A DNA stretch of 64,000 nucleotides from Chamaecyparis obtusa. Taxonomy: Eukaryota; Streptophyta; Pinopsida; Cupressales; Cupressaceae. Below the pieces are notes generated by a model, which was not told the origin of the DNA, searched no databases, and saw only the letters and a program-made list of their open reading frames with translations. The stretch is taken from the NCBI GenBank assembly GCA_027943335.1, contig BSBK01002077.1, forward strand, positions 62,001 through 126,000, given 5' to 3'. Each line of letters begins with the position of its first letter. Positions within the stretch are counted from its first letter, which is position 1. Positions 23,784-35,639 of the stretch are shown piece after piece. A program made the position numbers and the translations under genes.

Positions 23784-25660
23784 TGCATCAGTCACCAGTG
23801 ATTCTCATTGCATCTACCTATTGATACTTAGCTGGTGCAGGAGCACCCTTCTAAGGGCTCCCACTAATCAAATTTTGTTGTGAAGCACTTCTTAACTGAA
23901 GTTTGTAATTAAAATAAGAGTCAATAGGAGTTTGTACTCATTTTGTGTGTCTAGGCTTTGTCCAAGTCCTAGAAGTTCAGGTGGTCTTTCTATTAGGAAT
24001 GGCACATTGACTCAAGAAATGTTGTCATCTTGAGATCTTTGATTTTCTATGAGTTAGAGGTCTAGGGATAAGTGTTTGGTTAAGATATGAGCACATGTGT
24101 GCTTTAGGAGGCCTAACAATGGTCCATTGTAATGAGTGAACAAAGGTTGTTCAAGCAACTAAAAGTTGCTCAAAAGTTGCTAGCAACTTTTCTCTTTGTA
24201 TTGCCTAACCATGCTAAGAGGCTAAAAATCCCTAACTAAACACTCACCCCAAGGAGAAGGTTATAAAAGACCTACCAAACCCTAATATGGAGGTTGGATG
24301 TCATTTGGTATGATTCTGTACGGAAATAGCAGGCTGTATAGACTAAACCAATGTTTGACAGTCATTTTTCATGGCTTGAAGTGTTGGAATGGTGTACTAC
24401 TAATGATACCTCATGTTTGCATAGTTATCTTGTTTTGTTTTAATTCATTTATCAGCATTTTAGTTTAGGTTTTTGTGTGTTTAGTTTGTTTTCTTTTTCT
24501 TATCAAACTTGACAGCCCACTATTCAGTTTGGTGGCACTGATGGAGTAGGGCCTGTAGCTCCTATCCCCACTGTGGTAACTCCATGGAACTTTGGGATCA
24601 GGTAGTGTAGACCCTACCTTGTATATATGTGCAATTAGGGGCCCAAAATGTAGGTGCAAGAAGGTTCTTGACAAAGCCCTAGGCGAGCTATGCATAGTCT
24701 GACTAGGAGTGGTCAACAAACAAACTGCACTAAGTGACAAAGGAGGGAGTTCCAAGACAAATCCCTTTGGGGAAGTGAAGAAGAGTGTTTGAAGGTGAAG
24801 TGGTGTGAAGGAGGAGGTTTGAAGAGTTTTGGAAAGGTGTTGTTGAAGACCAAGACAGTGAGAAGTCCTCCAAACCCTTAAAACCCTCACATTTGCCAAA
24901 AACACTGTACGGTTAGATGGGCACTCAAGACCTCAAAAATCTTTGAGGGTTAGGCATTTGCAATGAAATTCCTTTAGGATAGGAATTGTGATTCTGTATG
25001 GAGGAAGAGTTATAGGTCCTACAAATCTGGAAGGAGGTCTAATTGGCACTTCCTTGTAGCCCTAAAATAAAAAGCAACTCCTAAATAGAGTAAAGACCCA
25101 ACTAAGCCAATGCATTGAATAGGTGAAAAATGCCTTAAAAACATCTTGGAACTTATAAAATTCACTGTTGGAGTGTGGGAAAGATTTGGAAGCCAAAAAG
25201 ACCCTTATTGAGCCTATGTAAGTGATAGCGTCTAAGAGCTAAGCTTGATATGTTAGTAGATGAGCTAGTTTGACTTGGTGGGTAGGTTAGGTAGGTCAGG
25301 GGGTCCTTGGAGAGATAAGGAAGCCTATAGACCATCAGGGGTGTTAGAAGAACACCTAGATCCTAGAGAGGATCAGGGGCATAGACTGAGCTAGTCTATC
25401 CTAGCCTCCCCATCACTAGCTACCTTTGAGATTTCTCTCCTTGAGGATTTCTCATGTATCGGTCACCAGTGGTTACCACTGTGCCTGCCTCCTAAAACTT
25501 ACCTCTCATTCGAACCCCTCTCTTTTGAGATCTCTTCCTTGTATCGGTCACTAGTGGTTCTCACTGTGTTCACACGTTGATACTTGGTTCACACTCTAAT
25601 ATGTTCTTAAGACTTTATCTCTCACAACGGTCACCAGTGGTTCTCACTACGTCTACTTGC
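23784..25660 (+). repeat. Four copies of a CACCAGTGGTTCTCACTG-type hairpin
   Basis: Copies begin near 23784, 25455, 25541 and 25626. The core GTCACCAGTGGTTCTCACTG folds as CAGTG/CACTG with a 5-nt loop. The 25455 copy has a stronger 6-bp stem, CAGTGG/CCACTG. Two copies are followed by a GTTGATACTTGG-like tail. They are dispersed in the 3' UTR of D rather than in tandem. Confidence 0.6.
24465..24905 (-). CDS. Antisense open frame in the 3' UTR of D, uncertain
   Basis: This is an open frame of 146 codons on the strand opposite to gag-pol. It is the longest uninterrupted frame in the D 3' UTR. The composition is Ser-, Leu- and His-rich with a basic C terminus (R-K-R-K-Q). I recognise no domain. 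Antisense frames in the 3' part are known from some Tat elements such as Grande, which is why it is listed. It may equally be chance, and nothing shows that it is expressed. Confidence 0.25.
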   Translation of the reverse strand: MFLANVRVLRVWRTSHCLGLQQHLSKTLQTSSFTPLHLQTLFFTSPKGFVLELPPLSLSAVCLLTTPSQTMHSSPRALSRTFLHLHFGPLIAHIYKVGSTLPDPKVPWSYHSGDRSYRPYSISATKLNSGLSSLIRKRKQTKHTKT

Positions 25661-27029
25661 TGTCGCTATCCTGCCAAGACTTTGAATGTTGTTTTCTTCC
25701 AATTCAACTTCAATCTGCTTAAACACAAACGTAAATAGAAACTAAAAACTAATTTTGTGTTCTTTTGAAGCATGCTGATCTTTTCCTTTTCTTGTTTGTT
25801 TGTTTGCCTTATCATTTCTCCTCGAGCGAATCTAAGATGTCTTCCTTGACTGAGAAATGTGAAGACTAGGGGCATGATCTTTCTTTTTCTTTCTATTTTC
25901 TGGTTTAGTTCCAATGATCCAAAGAATCTATCTAAGAGGGGTGTCCATCTGTAAGAGCCTTCATCCTGTATTGGATGGCCATGTGTACTTCGACTCCTTT
26001 TAGATGGATGCTTTGGTGAGGTTGGTTCTTCTCCTTGTCTATTTTGACTGACTTCTTTCTGCTACAAGTAAAATTGCTAACGCTCATCCTGCTAAGTGAA
26101 CGTCAGGGTCACTATGAGCAATCTTTGGCAAAAGAAGGAACTCTTGTGTGTCTAGTGTGTCTGTTTGCAAGCAACATTCAGGTCCTTCTAGAAATTGTGC
26201 TTTGATGCTTATGTTAACTTGCTAAATCAAAAGGAATAGGTGTTCAGGTCATTCTGGCTTCTTGTGCCTTAACACTTACACCTCATTTCGACAAATCTAA
26301 GACTTATGTCATATTCATATTCTCATAATTGCAATGTTAGTGAGGATTGTATGGCATCTTGTGATCACCTCGTGCTTAAATGAACTTGATGATGATAAAT
26401 ACAGTGAGTCCAACAACCAAGTCCTAGGGATTGCATGATCATTCTAGGCTTGCATCTAGCTTAAGCTTGCATTTTTCATTTTAGGCTTGCATTGAGATAG
26501 TGTTTTGGTACTCTCTTGATTGTCTTCTTCTAGATCTATTCATCAAAGGTTCTCATCTTTCATCCTGGTTTCATCTTGATTGTGCAAGTTTTTCGGGATT
26601 GAAATCAAAATCTGACATCTCTAGATAGCTCAAAATTGCATTTTAAATTTTGGGACCCTTTTGGGATTGGACGCCTGTGCAGTTAGCCTTCTGGCATCAT
26701 CTTCCTACCAGACTCTCATCTTTGCATCATGCTCTCAAATATTTTCTCTTTTTCATCAAAGTCAACTTTGGTCAACCATGGTCAAACTTGGTCAACATGA
26801 CCTCTGCTTTGCTCTGATTTGCTTCTACAGCTTCTCGAATCTAGTCTAATTGCTTCTTCTCTACAATCTCTTATTGTCAATCATTCTTCTGATATGTCAT
26901 CTTTTGATTTCACTTCCGAGGGGGTAGGATGATTACATCATTTGAATCTTGTCGAATCAATTCTTGAATCAGTTTGATCTGAATCATCAGTTCTCATTGC
27001 TAGGGGCATCTTGATGCCTCGCATCTTGC

Positions 27030-27430
27030 TATCTGGTCATCTATCTTTTAGGTATCTGAGTGACCTAACTCAGATCCTTGAGGATCAATCTTCATTCTGG
27101 AGATGGTTCTCAAAATCTTCTAGGTATTGGGTCAATCTAACCCTAATTCTTGGGGGTCAAGCTTCGTTCTAGAGATGGCTCTCAAAATCTCTCTTAGACT
27201 GTTATTTGGGCAATCTAACCTGGGTCTCAGAGGGCTAAGCTTTGTATTGGGGCAATCTAACTCTGATTCTGGAGACGGTCCTAAGTTGCATCTGAATCTC
27301 ATTCTGGGCATTGGGGCAACCTAACCCCAATTCTCATCTTTTCTCAAGACCGTTGTCTTTGTAATCTAACTTAGACTTTAGAAAATCATGCTTTGATCTG
27401 TTCAGTGTCTTGGCAACCTAACCTAGACTT
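27030..27430 (+). repeat. Quasi-tandem repeat near the 3' end of D
   Basis: Imperfect units contain GGCAATCTAACC-type sequence followed by a purine-rich stretch. They recur about every 60-90 bp (near 27067, 27131, 27209, 27251, 27310 and 27411). Sequence between units is only partly conserved, and the boundaries are approximate. Confidence 0.55.
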
Positions 27431-27497
27431 TCAAATTTCTTGTGATCTGTCACTTCAAACTATTCTTTGAATCAACACATTGTTCGCACATCAATTC

Positions 27498-27510
27498 AAA
27501 GAGGGGAAAA
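27498..27510 (+). other. Polypurine tract of D
   Basis: AAAGAGGGGAAAA directly abuts the 3' LTR start TGTAATACCC. E has the close equivalent AAAGAGGGGCAAA at 59089-59101. Confidence 0.9.
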
Positions 27511-28520
27511 TGTAATACCCTAAAATTGGCACCTAATAAATTTGATTAATTTTGATGCATTATCTTCAATTTTACATCTCCAAAGTCCTAGTTTCCTAGG
27601 CAATTTTCTCTCTCCTACTTGACTTAATTCGACTTGATGTCAATAGCAAAAACCCTAATTGCATTAATCAAATATTAAAATGAATTCCTAAAGTCTTTGA
27701 CTTTTATTAGCTAAATTACCCTTATGATAATTTAATTTAATCCTAAAGTCCTAAGTGCTTAGAATTAAATTAAACCCACCCCATTTGGCTAATTACCCAT
27801 AAAAAAGGAATTAATAATTACTTGTTATTTGAATGGACACTCATCTTTTAATTAATAATTCATAATATTCGAAGGGTCACCTGTGTGGCATTTTCCATTC
27901 TTTTATTAAGTAATTTATGCTTTTTTGTCTCAAATGGGAATGAAGAGTCAGGAGTTTCAAATCAAGAACCCCTTCATTCTCTTCCTAGGATTGCTTTTTT
28001 AAAGGACCTATTTTCTTCATTCAAAGGAGGCAATTTTTGAGAGTAATTGAACTATAGTGATTTTTAGTCTCACTTTATTCAAAGCTTTTTATTTGCAATT
28101 AGTTTAAATTCTCATTTAATATAGTATTGCATTGCTATAATACATCAATTTGCTTACATACTCATAGTTTAGTATCATATTTATTTTAAGCTATTCAGAT
28201 TAAAATTGCACTTCATATCTCTTTCAATCTATTAGTAATTGCATCTCAATTCTTAGATTAAATTGCATATTCATCTTAGTTTAATTTCATTTTTACTCAT
28301 CTTCATAGCTCTTGGAAAATCCTCCATTGTGGGATTGGTCTCATGGTTTTTGGCTCTCATTCTAAGAGTAATTAAACACCCCATCCACATAGGAGGCAAC
28401 AGGTCAATTCAATCAATGTTGTGAGATGGACAATTCATGTTCATACTCACCATCTCATGATTGAGCAATGACTATGTTGCGTTTGTGCCTAATTTAGAGG
28501 TCCACATTCAAACACACACA
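27511..28520 (+). repeat. 3' LTR of D
   Basis: This 1,010-bp LTR runs TGTAATACCC to ACACACACA. It aligns end to end with 12024-13032 and is followed by the duplication ATCTT. Confidence 0.95.
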
Positions 28521-28525
28521 ATCTT
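28521..28525. repeat. Right target-site duplication of D
   Basis: ATCTT is identical to 12019-12023. Beyond it, the Copia B pol gene resumes. Confidence 0.95.
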
Positions 28526-29612
28526 AAGATTCTCTTTGTAGCAACCATGTGTGACTCTCTAGGGTTTTTAGAAAATCTAGCAACTATTCCAACAACATGT
28601 GCTCTATTAGGTCTACTGTGAACTACATACATTAACTTACCAACCATGGATCAGTATAGTGTTTGGTTTACCTCAGTAGTTCCAACTTCTTTAGTCAGTT
28701 TACATCCAGTAGCCATCGGTGTTCCCACAGGTTTAACATCTTCCATGCCAAATGTCTTCAATACTTCCTTTATATATTTAGATTGTGTGATGAATATACC
28801 ATCATTCTGTTGAATCACTTGTAAGCCTAGAAAGAACTTAATCTCTCCAAACATAGACATTTCAAATTCACTTCTCATTTCATCAAAAAATGACTTACAG
28901 ATGTGATCTTGTCCTCCAAATATTATGTCATTCACAAATATCTCAGCAATCAAAATAGTATCATTAGAATTTCCTTTCATGTACAAATTACTATTCTCAC
29001 TGGTTCTAACAAATCCAATACTCAGCAAATAGTTATGCAACTTCTCATACCAGGCTCTCGGTGCTTGCTTTAAACCATATAAAGCTTTATGTAATCTACA
29101 TACCATATATTTTTTGTCTGGATCAATGAACCCTTCAGGTTGTTCTATGTAGACTTCTTCTTCAAGTATTCCATTCAGAAAAGTAGATTTAACATCCATT
29201 TGGTAAACTTTGAACTTTTTGTGTGTAGCGTATGCAAGTAACATTCTAAATCCTTCTAATCTAGAAATAGGTAAAAAAGTCTCACCATAGTCTATTCCTT
29301 CCTCCTATGCATATCCCTTTCATACTAACCTAGTGTTGTTCCTTGTTACCTCTCCATTCTCATTAAGCTTGTTTCTAAATATCCTTAGTACCAATAACAT
29401 TCTTGTCCTTAGGTCTGGGTACTAAAATCCAAGTGTTTTTCTTCTTTATCTGTTCTATTTCCTTTTTCATTGCATTAACCCATTCATCATTTTCTAATGA
29501 AACTTTTACATTCTTCAGTTCATATTCACAAACTGGACATGTACCTTATCTTGCTTTACTTCTTTTTTGCATGCCAGCTTGTTCGTCTCCAATTATTTGT
29601 GTCTCAAGATGA
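28526..29612 (-). pseudogene. Copia B reverse transcriptase
   Basis: Minus-strand blocks in order are K-N-V-I-G-T-K (about 29400), then [12 protein letters not shown] and I-E-Q-P-E-G-F at 29210-29130. [13 protein letters not shown] follows near 29070, then F-V-N-D-I-I-F-G-G, where the second catalytic Asp of F-V-D-D has become Asn. The end near 28540 reads S-H-M-V-A-T-K-R-I-L and continues into RNase H at 12018 once D is removed. The central 197 codons (29244-28651) are open. Stops and frame changes flank them. Confidence 0.88.
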
Positions 29613-29761
29613 TGTCTTCTGACAAATCTTTCTAGTATCTGATCTCTTCTTTCTTGTTCATCCTATGCAGGTTCATTCTCTTGCTCAGTAGGTGCTTCCT
29701 ACTCGTTGGTTTCTTTTTCCTGTTCCTCGGTATTATTTTCCTGTTGATCGGTTGTCACTAT

Positions 29762-30830
29762 CTATGACATTGGTAGGTACTCTGGTTGTTCAATGTATGT
29801 GAATCTCCCATAGTCTTCCAGTTCCTTTGTGCTTTCCTCTGCACTCTTATCATCAAACTCATCAACCCAAACATTAGTACTTTCAATAATTTTATTAGTT
29901 ACTTTTTTAAGACACTTGTATGCTTTACTTTTAGTGGAATATCCCAGAAATATCCCTTCATCACCTTTTGAGTCAAACTTCCCATTTCTTTCATCTTTCA
30001 GAATAAAGCATTTACTTTCAAAAACTCTAAAATAACTTACAGTGGGTTTGTGGCCAAACCATAACTCATAGGGTGTCTTATTAGTGTCCTTCAGTTTTAC
30101 TCGGTTCATAACATAACAACTATGTTGACTACTTCTCTCCAGTGTGTCTGAGAAACATTCTTTTTCAACATTAGTGTCCTTGCATAGTCAACGATTGACC
30201 TATTTCTCCTTTCAGCTATTCCATTTTGTTGAGGTGTCCTCAGTACAGAGACATGTCTCTTAATACCATGCTCATTACAAAAGTTAGTAAATTCATTAGA
30301 AATAAATTAACCACCTCGGTTAGATCTTAAGCATTTCAATTTTTTACCAGTCTCTTTCTCAACTTTTTCTTTATACCATTTGAACATCTTAAATGCCTCT
30401 GATTTTTATTTCAAGAACATGATTGTCATTAATCTAGTATATTCATCAACAAAAAGAATAAAATATATGTCTCCATAGTAAATTTGAGTTCTCATAGGAG
30501 CACATAGGTTGGTATGCACTAACTCAAGTAATTTCTTTGTTGAATAATCTTTTCTTTTCAAACTAGACTTTGTCATTTTACCTTTCTAACATTCATGACG
30601 CATAACATGATCAGGCTTAGATAAGTTAGGTAGCCCTCTAACCTTTTTCTTTTTACTGATCTTAATCATGTTATCAAAATTCACATGACATAACCTTTTA
30701 TGCCACAACCATGCATCTTCATCTTTCATCATTAAACAAGAAGACTGATCATTATCAAGATAAAAAATTACCTCTTGATTGTGTTCTAGTTCCAACAAGT
30801 CTTCCTTCATCATCAAATATCTTCACTTTC
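29762..30830 (-). pseudogene. Copia B GAG-pre-integrase and integrase
   Basis: The N-terminal piece (30816-30586) has L-W-H-K-R-L-C-H-V-N-F and K-K-V-R-G-L-P. The zinc region follows but is cut by a stop after R-H-E-C. The core (about 30550-30150) is shifted between frames. The C-terminal piece (30109-29762) has P-Y-E-L-W-F-G, C-F-I-L-K-D and G-I-F-L-G-Y-S-T-K-S-K-A-Y. Homology to A and C is collinear. Confidence 0.85.
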
Positions 30831-30847
30831 TTGCTCTCAAAAGAAAC

Positions 30848-31250
30848 TCAATGGCCTGAATTGTTTAGATGTGCCACACTTAGCAAATTATAGTTTAGTC
30901 CTTTTACCCAATAAGAATTGTCACATCTAATTCTATCATTTATCATTAGGGATCCTTTTCCTCTAACTATACAAGGTGCATCATTACCAATTCTCATAGA
31001 TCCTCCATTGTGTTCTTCAAGATGATCAAATTTTTCTTCATCACCAATCATGTGATGTGTAAAACCACTATCTATGATCCATGTATCATTTTTATTAACC
31101 TTAGAGATAAGTTATGTTTCTACATACCTTTCATCTTCCTCCGAGTCATCCTTCATTACAAAAAATACTACCTCCACATCTTCATCAGTGTTGGTATCGA
31201 TGACATCTTCTACAATGTAGCACACCTTCTTTCCTTTATCATTATTATCT
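30848..31250 (-). pseudogene. Copia B aspartic protease
   Basis: W-I-I-D-S-G-F-T-H-H-M carries the D-S-G triad; A and C have Cys where B has Phe. It is followed by R-G-K-G and W-V-K-G-L-N-Y-N-L-L-S-V-A. The acidic linker upstream (31250-31060) is in the same frame but has one in-frame stop near 31113. Confidence 0.85.
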
Positions 31251-31289
31251 GAATTTTCTCTATTGTAGTGTTGGTAACTGATGTTGCCT

Positions 31290-32172
31290 CTTCTCCCATA
31301 GCTTCCTTCACCAGATCAGTCTTTGTTTCTATCATCATCTTTCCTATGTGGACATCTAGCAGCAATATGACCAACCTTTTTACAGTTAAAGCATGCTAAA
31401 GGTAATTTACCTCTATATCTTCCTTTACCTTTAGGTAACCTTCTGGCCATAAGAGCTTCAAGTTCATCAAGCTCATCATCAATATTGCTATCACTATCAT
31501 CATTCTTATTTTTGCTACTAGACTTACCAATCTTCAGAGAAGACATAAAAGTAGATTCAATAGATGGTACAACACTATTATCAAATTTGTTCATTCAAAG
31601 GTTGTAAGCTTACCAATTAGATTATCAAGAGTAAGGTTGTTACCAGATGCAGACCTAGTTTCATGAATTACAGATACTCTGATTGCATAAACAAACAATA
31701 AGATTCTGAGAACTTTTCTTACCACTGTCTCTTCATCAAAAACACCATCAGATCATCTAATAGCATGAACTAACTCTTTTAGTCTATTTGTGTACTGCAC
31801 AATATTTTCTCCTTCCTTCATTTTCATATCATCAAATCTTCCCCTTAATCTTTCAGCTCTAGCTCTTTTGACATTCACATCACCAATATAAACTTGAGCA
31901 AGTTTATCCCACATCCTCTTAGCAGTAGTACAGTCCTTGATATCTTCAAATTTAACATCTATATAGGTAGTAGCAATCTCCATCATAGTAACATTATGTT
32001 CATGCCTGTCTCTTAGTTGATCAAGGGTCAAGGGACCTGTGGGTGGTGCAAGGTATCCATTCTCCATTAGTGTGAGGGAAGAATTCCCAATTCCAGATAA
32101 ATGTAGTTTCATTCGGCTTTTTCGTATTGTGAAGTTATCCTTGTTTAGCTTTGGCACTTCCCTCTTATACAT
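31290..32172 (-). pseudogene. Copia B gag with intact zinc knuckle
   Basis: The frame starts at 32172 with M-Y-K-R-E-V-P-K-L-N-K-D-N-F and is open for 139 codons. It includes M-W-D-K-L-A-Q-V-Y and R-L-R-G-R-F-D-D-M-K-M, the Copia UBN2-type Gag region. After a stop and a frame change near 31600, a second piece (31594-31316) ends with the knuckle C-F-N-C-K-K-V-G-H-I-A-A-R-C. This is a complete C-x2-C-x4-H-x4-C, the only intact one among the three Copia copies. Confidence 0.88.
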
Positions 32173-32223
32173 TTTGAGATCTTTGTGTTGAAGCCCTTAA
32201 AAATATGTTTCAAGCAACCAACA

Positions 32224-32234
32224 CTTTGATACCA
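32224..32234 (-). other. Primer-binding site of Copia B
   Basis: The minus strand reads TGGTATCAAAG, 2 nt inside the 5' LTR. It is an initiator-Met-like site, identical in C. Confidence 0.85.
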
Positions 32235-32236
32235 AT

Positions 32237-33727
32237 TGTTAGAATAACTAAGAGGGGGGTGAATTAGTTATCCACAGTCTCAATCATAAAATGTATAACC
32301 AAAAACAATTTACTAAAACTTTTGCAGCTCAGTAACATAAAATAGTATTTTGTCTGTGCTTTTACCGATTACCAATTAATAACATATAATGATTACCGAT
32401 CAAATCCAATATGAAACATGTAAAGTATGACAACAAAAAATCATCACAGTCAACACATAACATAAGAGATTTAACATGGAAACCATGTAAAGGGAAAAAC
32501 CACCTAGGACCGGCAAACCAAAAATTGTTCACTCTTTTGAAGTGAGGTTGGTGAAGACCCAGCCCTATTAAAGGTTAAAAACACATTGTGAGGTGTGACC
32601 TTGTTAGAGGATTTTAGACCAACCATTATCATCCAACCATCATTAACTATGGGGTTGATAGGATAACAAATGTACACTCTATGAATGACATTACAAGACT
32701 TTCTAGTCCACTCTATTAAGAGATTTATCTGTTTACAATGGTTAAAATGTAACAGCAGGTGATCTAATTACAACACAAATTCAATTATAGATAATCATAT
32801 CTATGTTAAGCTCATTCAAATCCTCTGATCAATATATCAATTATGTTTCAATCAATATTCAGTAACTTACTGTCTCTCGATTATAGCTTTCTGACGCTCG
32901 GTAATCTCTACAGTTCGGTTCTCCTTAACCAGTCTGATCAAGTATGCATGAAGCTTGTTCATGTGATATCTCTATAGACTCCTTCTTCTGGCATGAGCTT
33001 CATAATGGAACCCTAGTCTCTTAAATAGACAAGTAAACCATTTTAATTTAATCCATCAAATTTTTCCACTTAATCTCCTATGTTGATTTTGTCGCTTAAA
33101 CCTTCCTCGATTGATGTGTCAGTAACATGTTTTATTTCAATCCCTTAGATCTTCTTTGAATTATGTTAGCCTTTGATCTTCATAAAAAACATTATCTTCA
33201 ACTCTGTAATCATAACACTTTACATCTCATCAACTTCCATCGGCTAAACTAATCATTTAGTTCTTTTCTCCTACTTGGTTAACAAAGAAATGCATCAGTG
33301 AACACAAGCTCAATTTATACTATTCTCAGTATACACTACACTACGTCAGTGTATACTGAAATGCTTCATTAACCAGCCACACTACTTTGTGCATTTTTCT
33401 CTATCCTTCATCATAGATGAATTCAACATAATCAAGTCAATAACATAAGATCATAGACTCATCCAAAAGTTACCCAGTGTATTCCTTATCCTCATTTGTC
33501 ATATCCATCTTCCTCATTTAGATATATATGTTCTTCATCTCTTTTATTCTTCTTTCTACAGATGTTTGGGTATAGTAACTTACAAGATAAGTATTGTCAA
33601 AACTAGTTGACATTAATGACAACATATTACTGATTTAATCATCTTACATATCTAATCAACAACTCAATGATCTCAAATCATAGATCTTCAAGTCATACAA
33701 TTTATTCAAAACATTTGTAGTTCATCA
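32237..33727 (-). repeat. 5' LTR of Copia B
   Basis: In plus orientation this LTR runs from TGTTAGAATAAC to GTAGTTCATCA, 1,491 bp. It aligns over its whole length with 9476-10963. Confidence 0.92.
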
Positions 33728-33732
33728 TCAAT
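33728..33732. repeat. Right target-site duplication of Copia B
   Basis: TCAAT, against TCAAG at 9471-9475. The 3' UTR of Copia C resumes here. Confidence 0.7.
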
Positions 33733-34400
33733 TACCTTCATGTAATGATATACAATTCTTTGTTCCATCTTCTATAATATTTCACAACCTTACGAATCCT
33801 AAAGTGTGATCTATATGCATCAACATGAATGATTTGATAATAAAATATAGGTTGATACAACCTCCTGATCACCTTAGTGGTTTATAGATAGGGGAAGGAC
33901 ACCTACTCTAGTCCTCAAGTACTCAAAAGTGTCCTTCGGTAAGGGCTTGATAAATATATCAGCAAATTGTTCTTTAGACTTTAAAAATTCTAGTTTCACC
34001 TACTTTTCTTGTACTTGTTCCCTCAAATAGTGATAATTAATAGATATGTGCTTTGTTTTTTAATGCATCACTAGATTCTTGGAAATGTTTATAGCACTTG
34101 TGTTGTCACAATATATAATCACTGGATCATTGATCACCTCATTCATTCCTTCCAACACTTGTTTTATCCAAGCAATAGTTGAACAATTAGTAGTAGTAGC
34201 AGCAACATACTCTGCTTTAGTAGTAGACTAAGAAATACATGCTTGTTTCTTTCTTATCAATGTTACAATTATTTCTCCCAAAAATAATGCTCCACTAGTT
34301 GTGCTCTTCTAGTCATCAATGTTTCCAGCCCAATCTATATCAATGTAAACTTGGAGTTCAAAATTGCCTTCCTTTTTGTACCATAAACTAGAATCTTCAA
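33733..34400 (-). pseudogene. Copia C RNase H and distal 3' UTR
   Basis: The 3' UTR continues to about 33890. RNase H, read from 34400 down, has F-E-L-Q-V-Y-I-D-I-D-W-A and S-T-T-K-A-E-Y-V-A. It continues with I-I-Y-C-D-N-T-S-A-I-N-I-S-K-N and the end A-D-I-F-I-K-P-L-P-K-D. At least four in-frame stops are present (for example after I-D-D and before S-T-T-K). Confidence 0.85.
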
Positions 34401-35440
34401 TTTTCTTCAAATATCTCAAAATCCTTTTAACAACAACCATATGTGATTCCTTAGGATTAGCAGATAATCTTGCTACAATCCCAACTGCATGTGCTATATC
34501 AGGCCTACTGTGTACCACATACATCAGTTTTCCAATCATTGATATATAGAGTGTCTAATTTACCTCAGTTGATTCATCACCTTTTGTCAACTTACATCAT
34601 GTCACCATCAATGTATCTATAGGTTTTGAATCTTCCATGCCAAAAGTCTTTAACACTTGATGTATTTTGATTGTGTAATGAAAATCACATCATTTTGTTA
34701 TATAATCTGCAAAACTAGAAATAATTTAATCTCTCCAGACATTGACATTTCAAACTCTTTTCTCATTTCATCAGCAAAATATTTTGCAAATAATATCATG
34801 TCCTCCAAATATTATATCATCAACAAAAATTTCAACAATCAAAATATTGTCATCAGATTCTCCTTTCATGTACAAATTTCTATTGTCACTCGCCCTTACA
34901 AAGCCAATACTAATAAGATAAGCATGTAATCTTTCATACCATGCTCTCAATGCTTATTTCAGTCCATACAGTGCTTTGTGTAGTCTACATGACATGTTCT
35001 TCTAATTTGTATCAACAAAACCTTCATGTTGTTTTATGTAGACCTCTTCCTCAAGAATTCCATTCAGAAATGTTGATTTCACATCCATTTGATATACTTT
35101 GAAACCCTTATGTGCAACATATGCAAGTAATATTCAAACTCCTTCAAGTATTTCTACTGGTGCAAACATTTCACCATAGTCAATTCCTTCTTCTTGTGCA
35201 TATCCCTTGCATACAAGTATTGCTTTGTTTCTAGTTACTTCACCATTCTCATTCAACTTGTTTTTGAAAATCCACTTAGTACCAATTACATTTTTATCAC
35301 TCAATCTCAGTACCAATGTCAATGTTTTTTTTTTCTCTATTTGTTCAATTTCTTCATTCATAGCCTTAATCCATTCCTCATTCTCAAGTGCATCTCTAAC
35401 ATTCTTAGGGTGAAATTCACAAACTAAGCACGTGTTCTAT
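34401..35440 (-). pseudogene. Copia C reverse transcriptase
   Basis: Near 35360-35134 the frame gives K-N-V-I-G-T-K-W-I-F-K-N and V-C-K-G-Y-A-Q-E-E-G-I-D-Y-G. The catalytic F-V-D-D-I-I-F-G-G is at about 34830-34804, intact where B has F-V-N-D. The distal part (34539-34401) has G-K-L-M-Y-V-V-H-S-R-P-D-I-A-H and is open into RNase H. The middle is fragmented by stops and small indels. Confidence 0.85.
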
Positions 35441-35639
35441 CTTAACTTGCTTCGTGTCATCATGCCAGCTTTCTTGTCTCCAATAATTTGGCTTTTTGGA
35501 TGGTGTCTTCTAACAAATCTCACTAGTACTTTCTCTCTTCTTTTCTCATTATTCAGTTCAAGTTCATTTTCTTCCTCGGTAGCTTCTTCTTGATTCTCAG
35601 TTTGCATTTTTTGATTCTCAGTAGCATTTTCCTGTCCCT

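Larger units (their letters stand above)
23100..27497 (+). other. Long 3' UTR of D
   Basis: This 4.4-kb stretch has no sense-strand gene. It holds four stem-loops at 23208-23521, an A-rich tract at about 23290-23420, and repeated short hairpins at 23784, 25455, 25541 and 25626. It also holds a quasi-tandem region at about 27030-27430 and a 146-codon antisense frame at 24465-24905. The first 400 bp align with 57475-57700 in E. Long, repeat-bearing 3' UTRs are typical of the Tat lineage. Confidence 0.8.
12024..28520 (+). mobile_element. Tat-type Ty3/Gypsy element D, complete but defective
   Basis: This 16,497-bp element has two LTRs (1,009 and 1,010 bp), a primer site, a 2-kb leader, gag-pro-pol in one frame, a 4.4-kb 3' UTR and a polypurine tract. 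It has a perfect ATCTT duplication. The order protease, RT, RNase H, second RNase H, integrase is that of the plant Tat lineage (the group of Ogre, Grande and similar). More than 30 in-frame stops break the single gag-pol frame. The LTRs differ by only about 3.5 percent by my count, so D is the youngest layer here. Confidence 0.95.
9476..33727 (-). mobile_element. Ty1/Copia element B, inserted in C and interrupted by D
   Basis: B consists of 9476-12023 plus 28526-33727, about 7.7 kb without the insert. It has two LTRs (1,488 and 1,491 bp; about 8 percent different in the 150 bp compared by eye). It also has a primer site, gag, protease, integrase, RT, RNase H, a 3' UTR and a polypurine tract, all on the minus strand. 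It sits in the 3' UTR of Copia C with a near-perfect 5-bp duplication. Element D split it between RT and RNase H. Confidence 0.92.
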
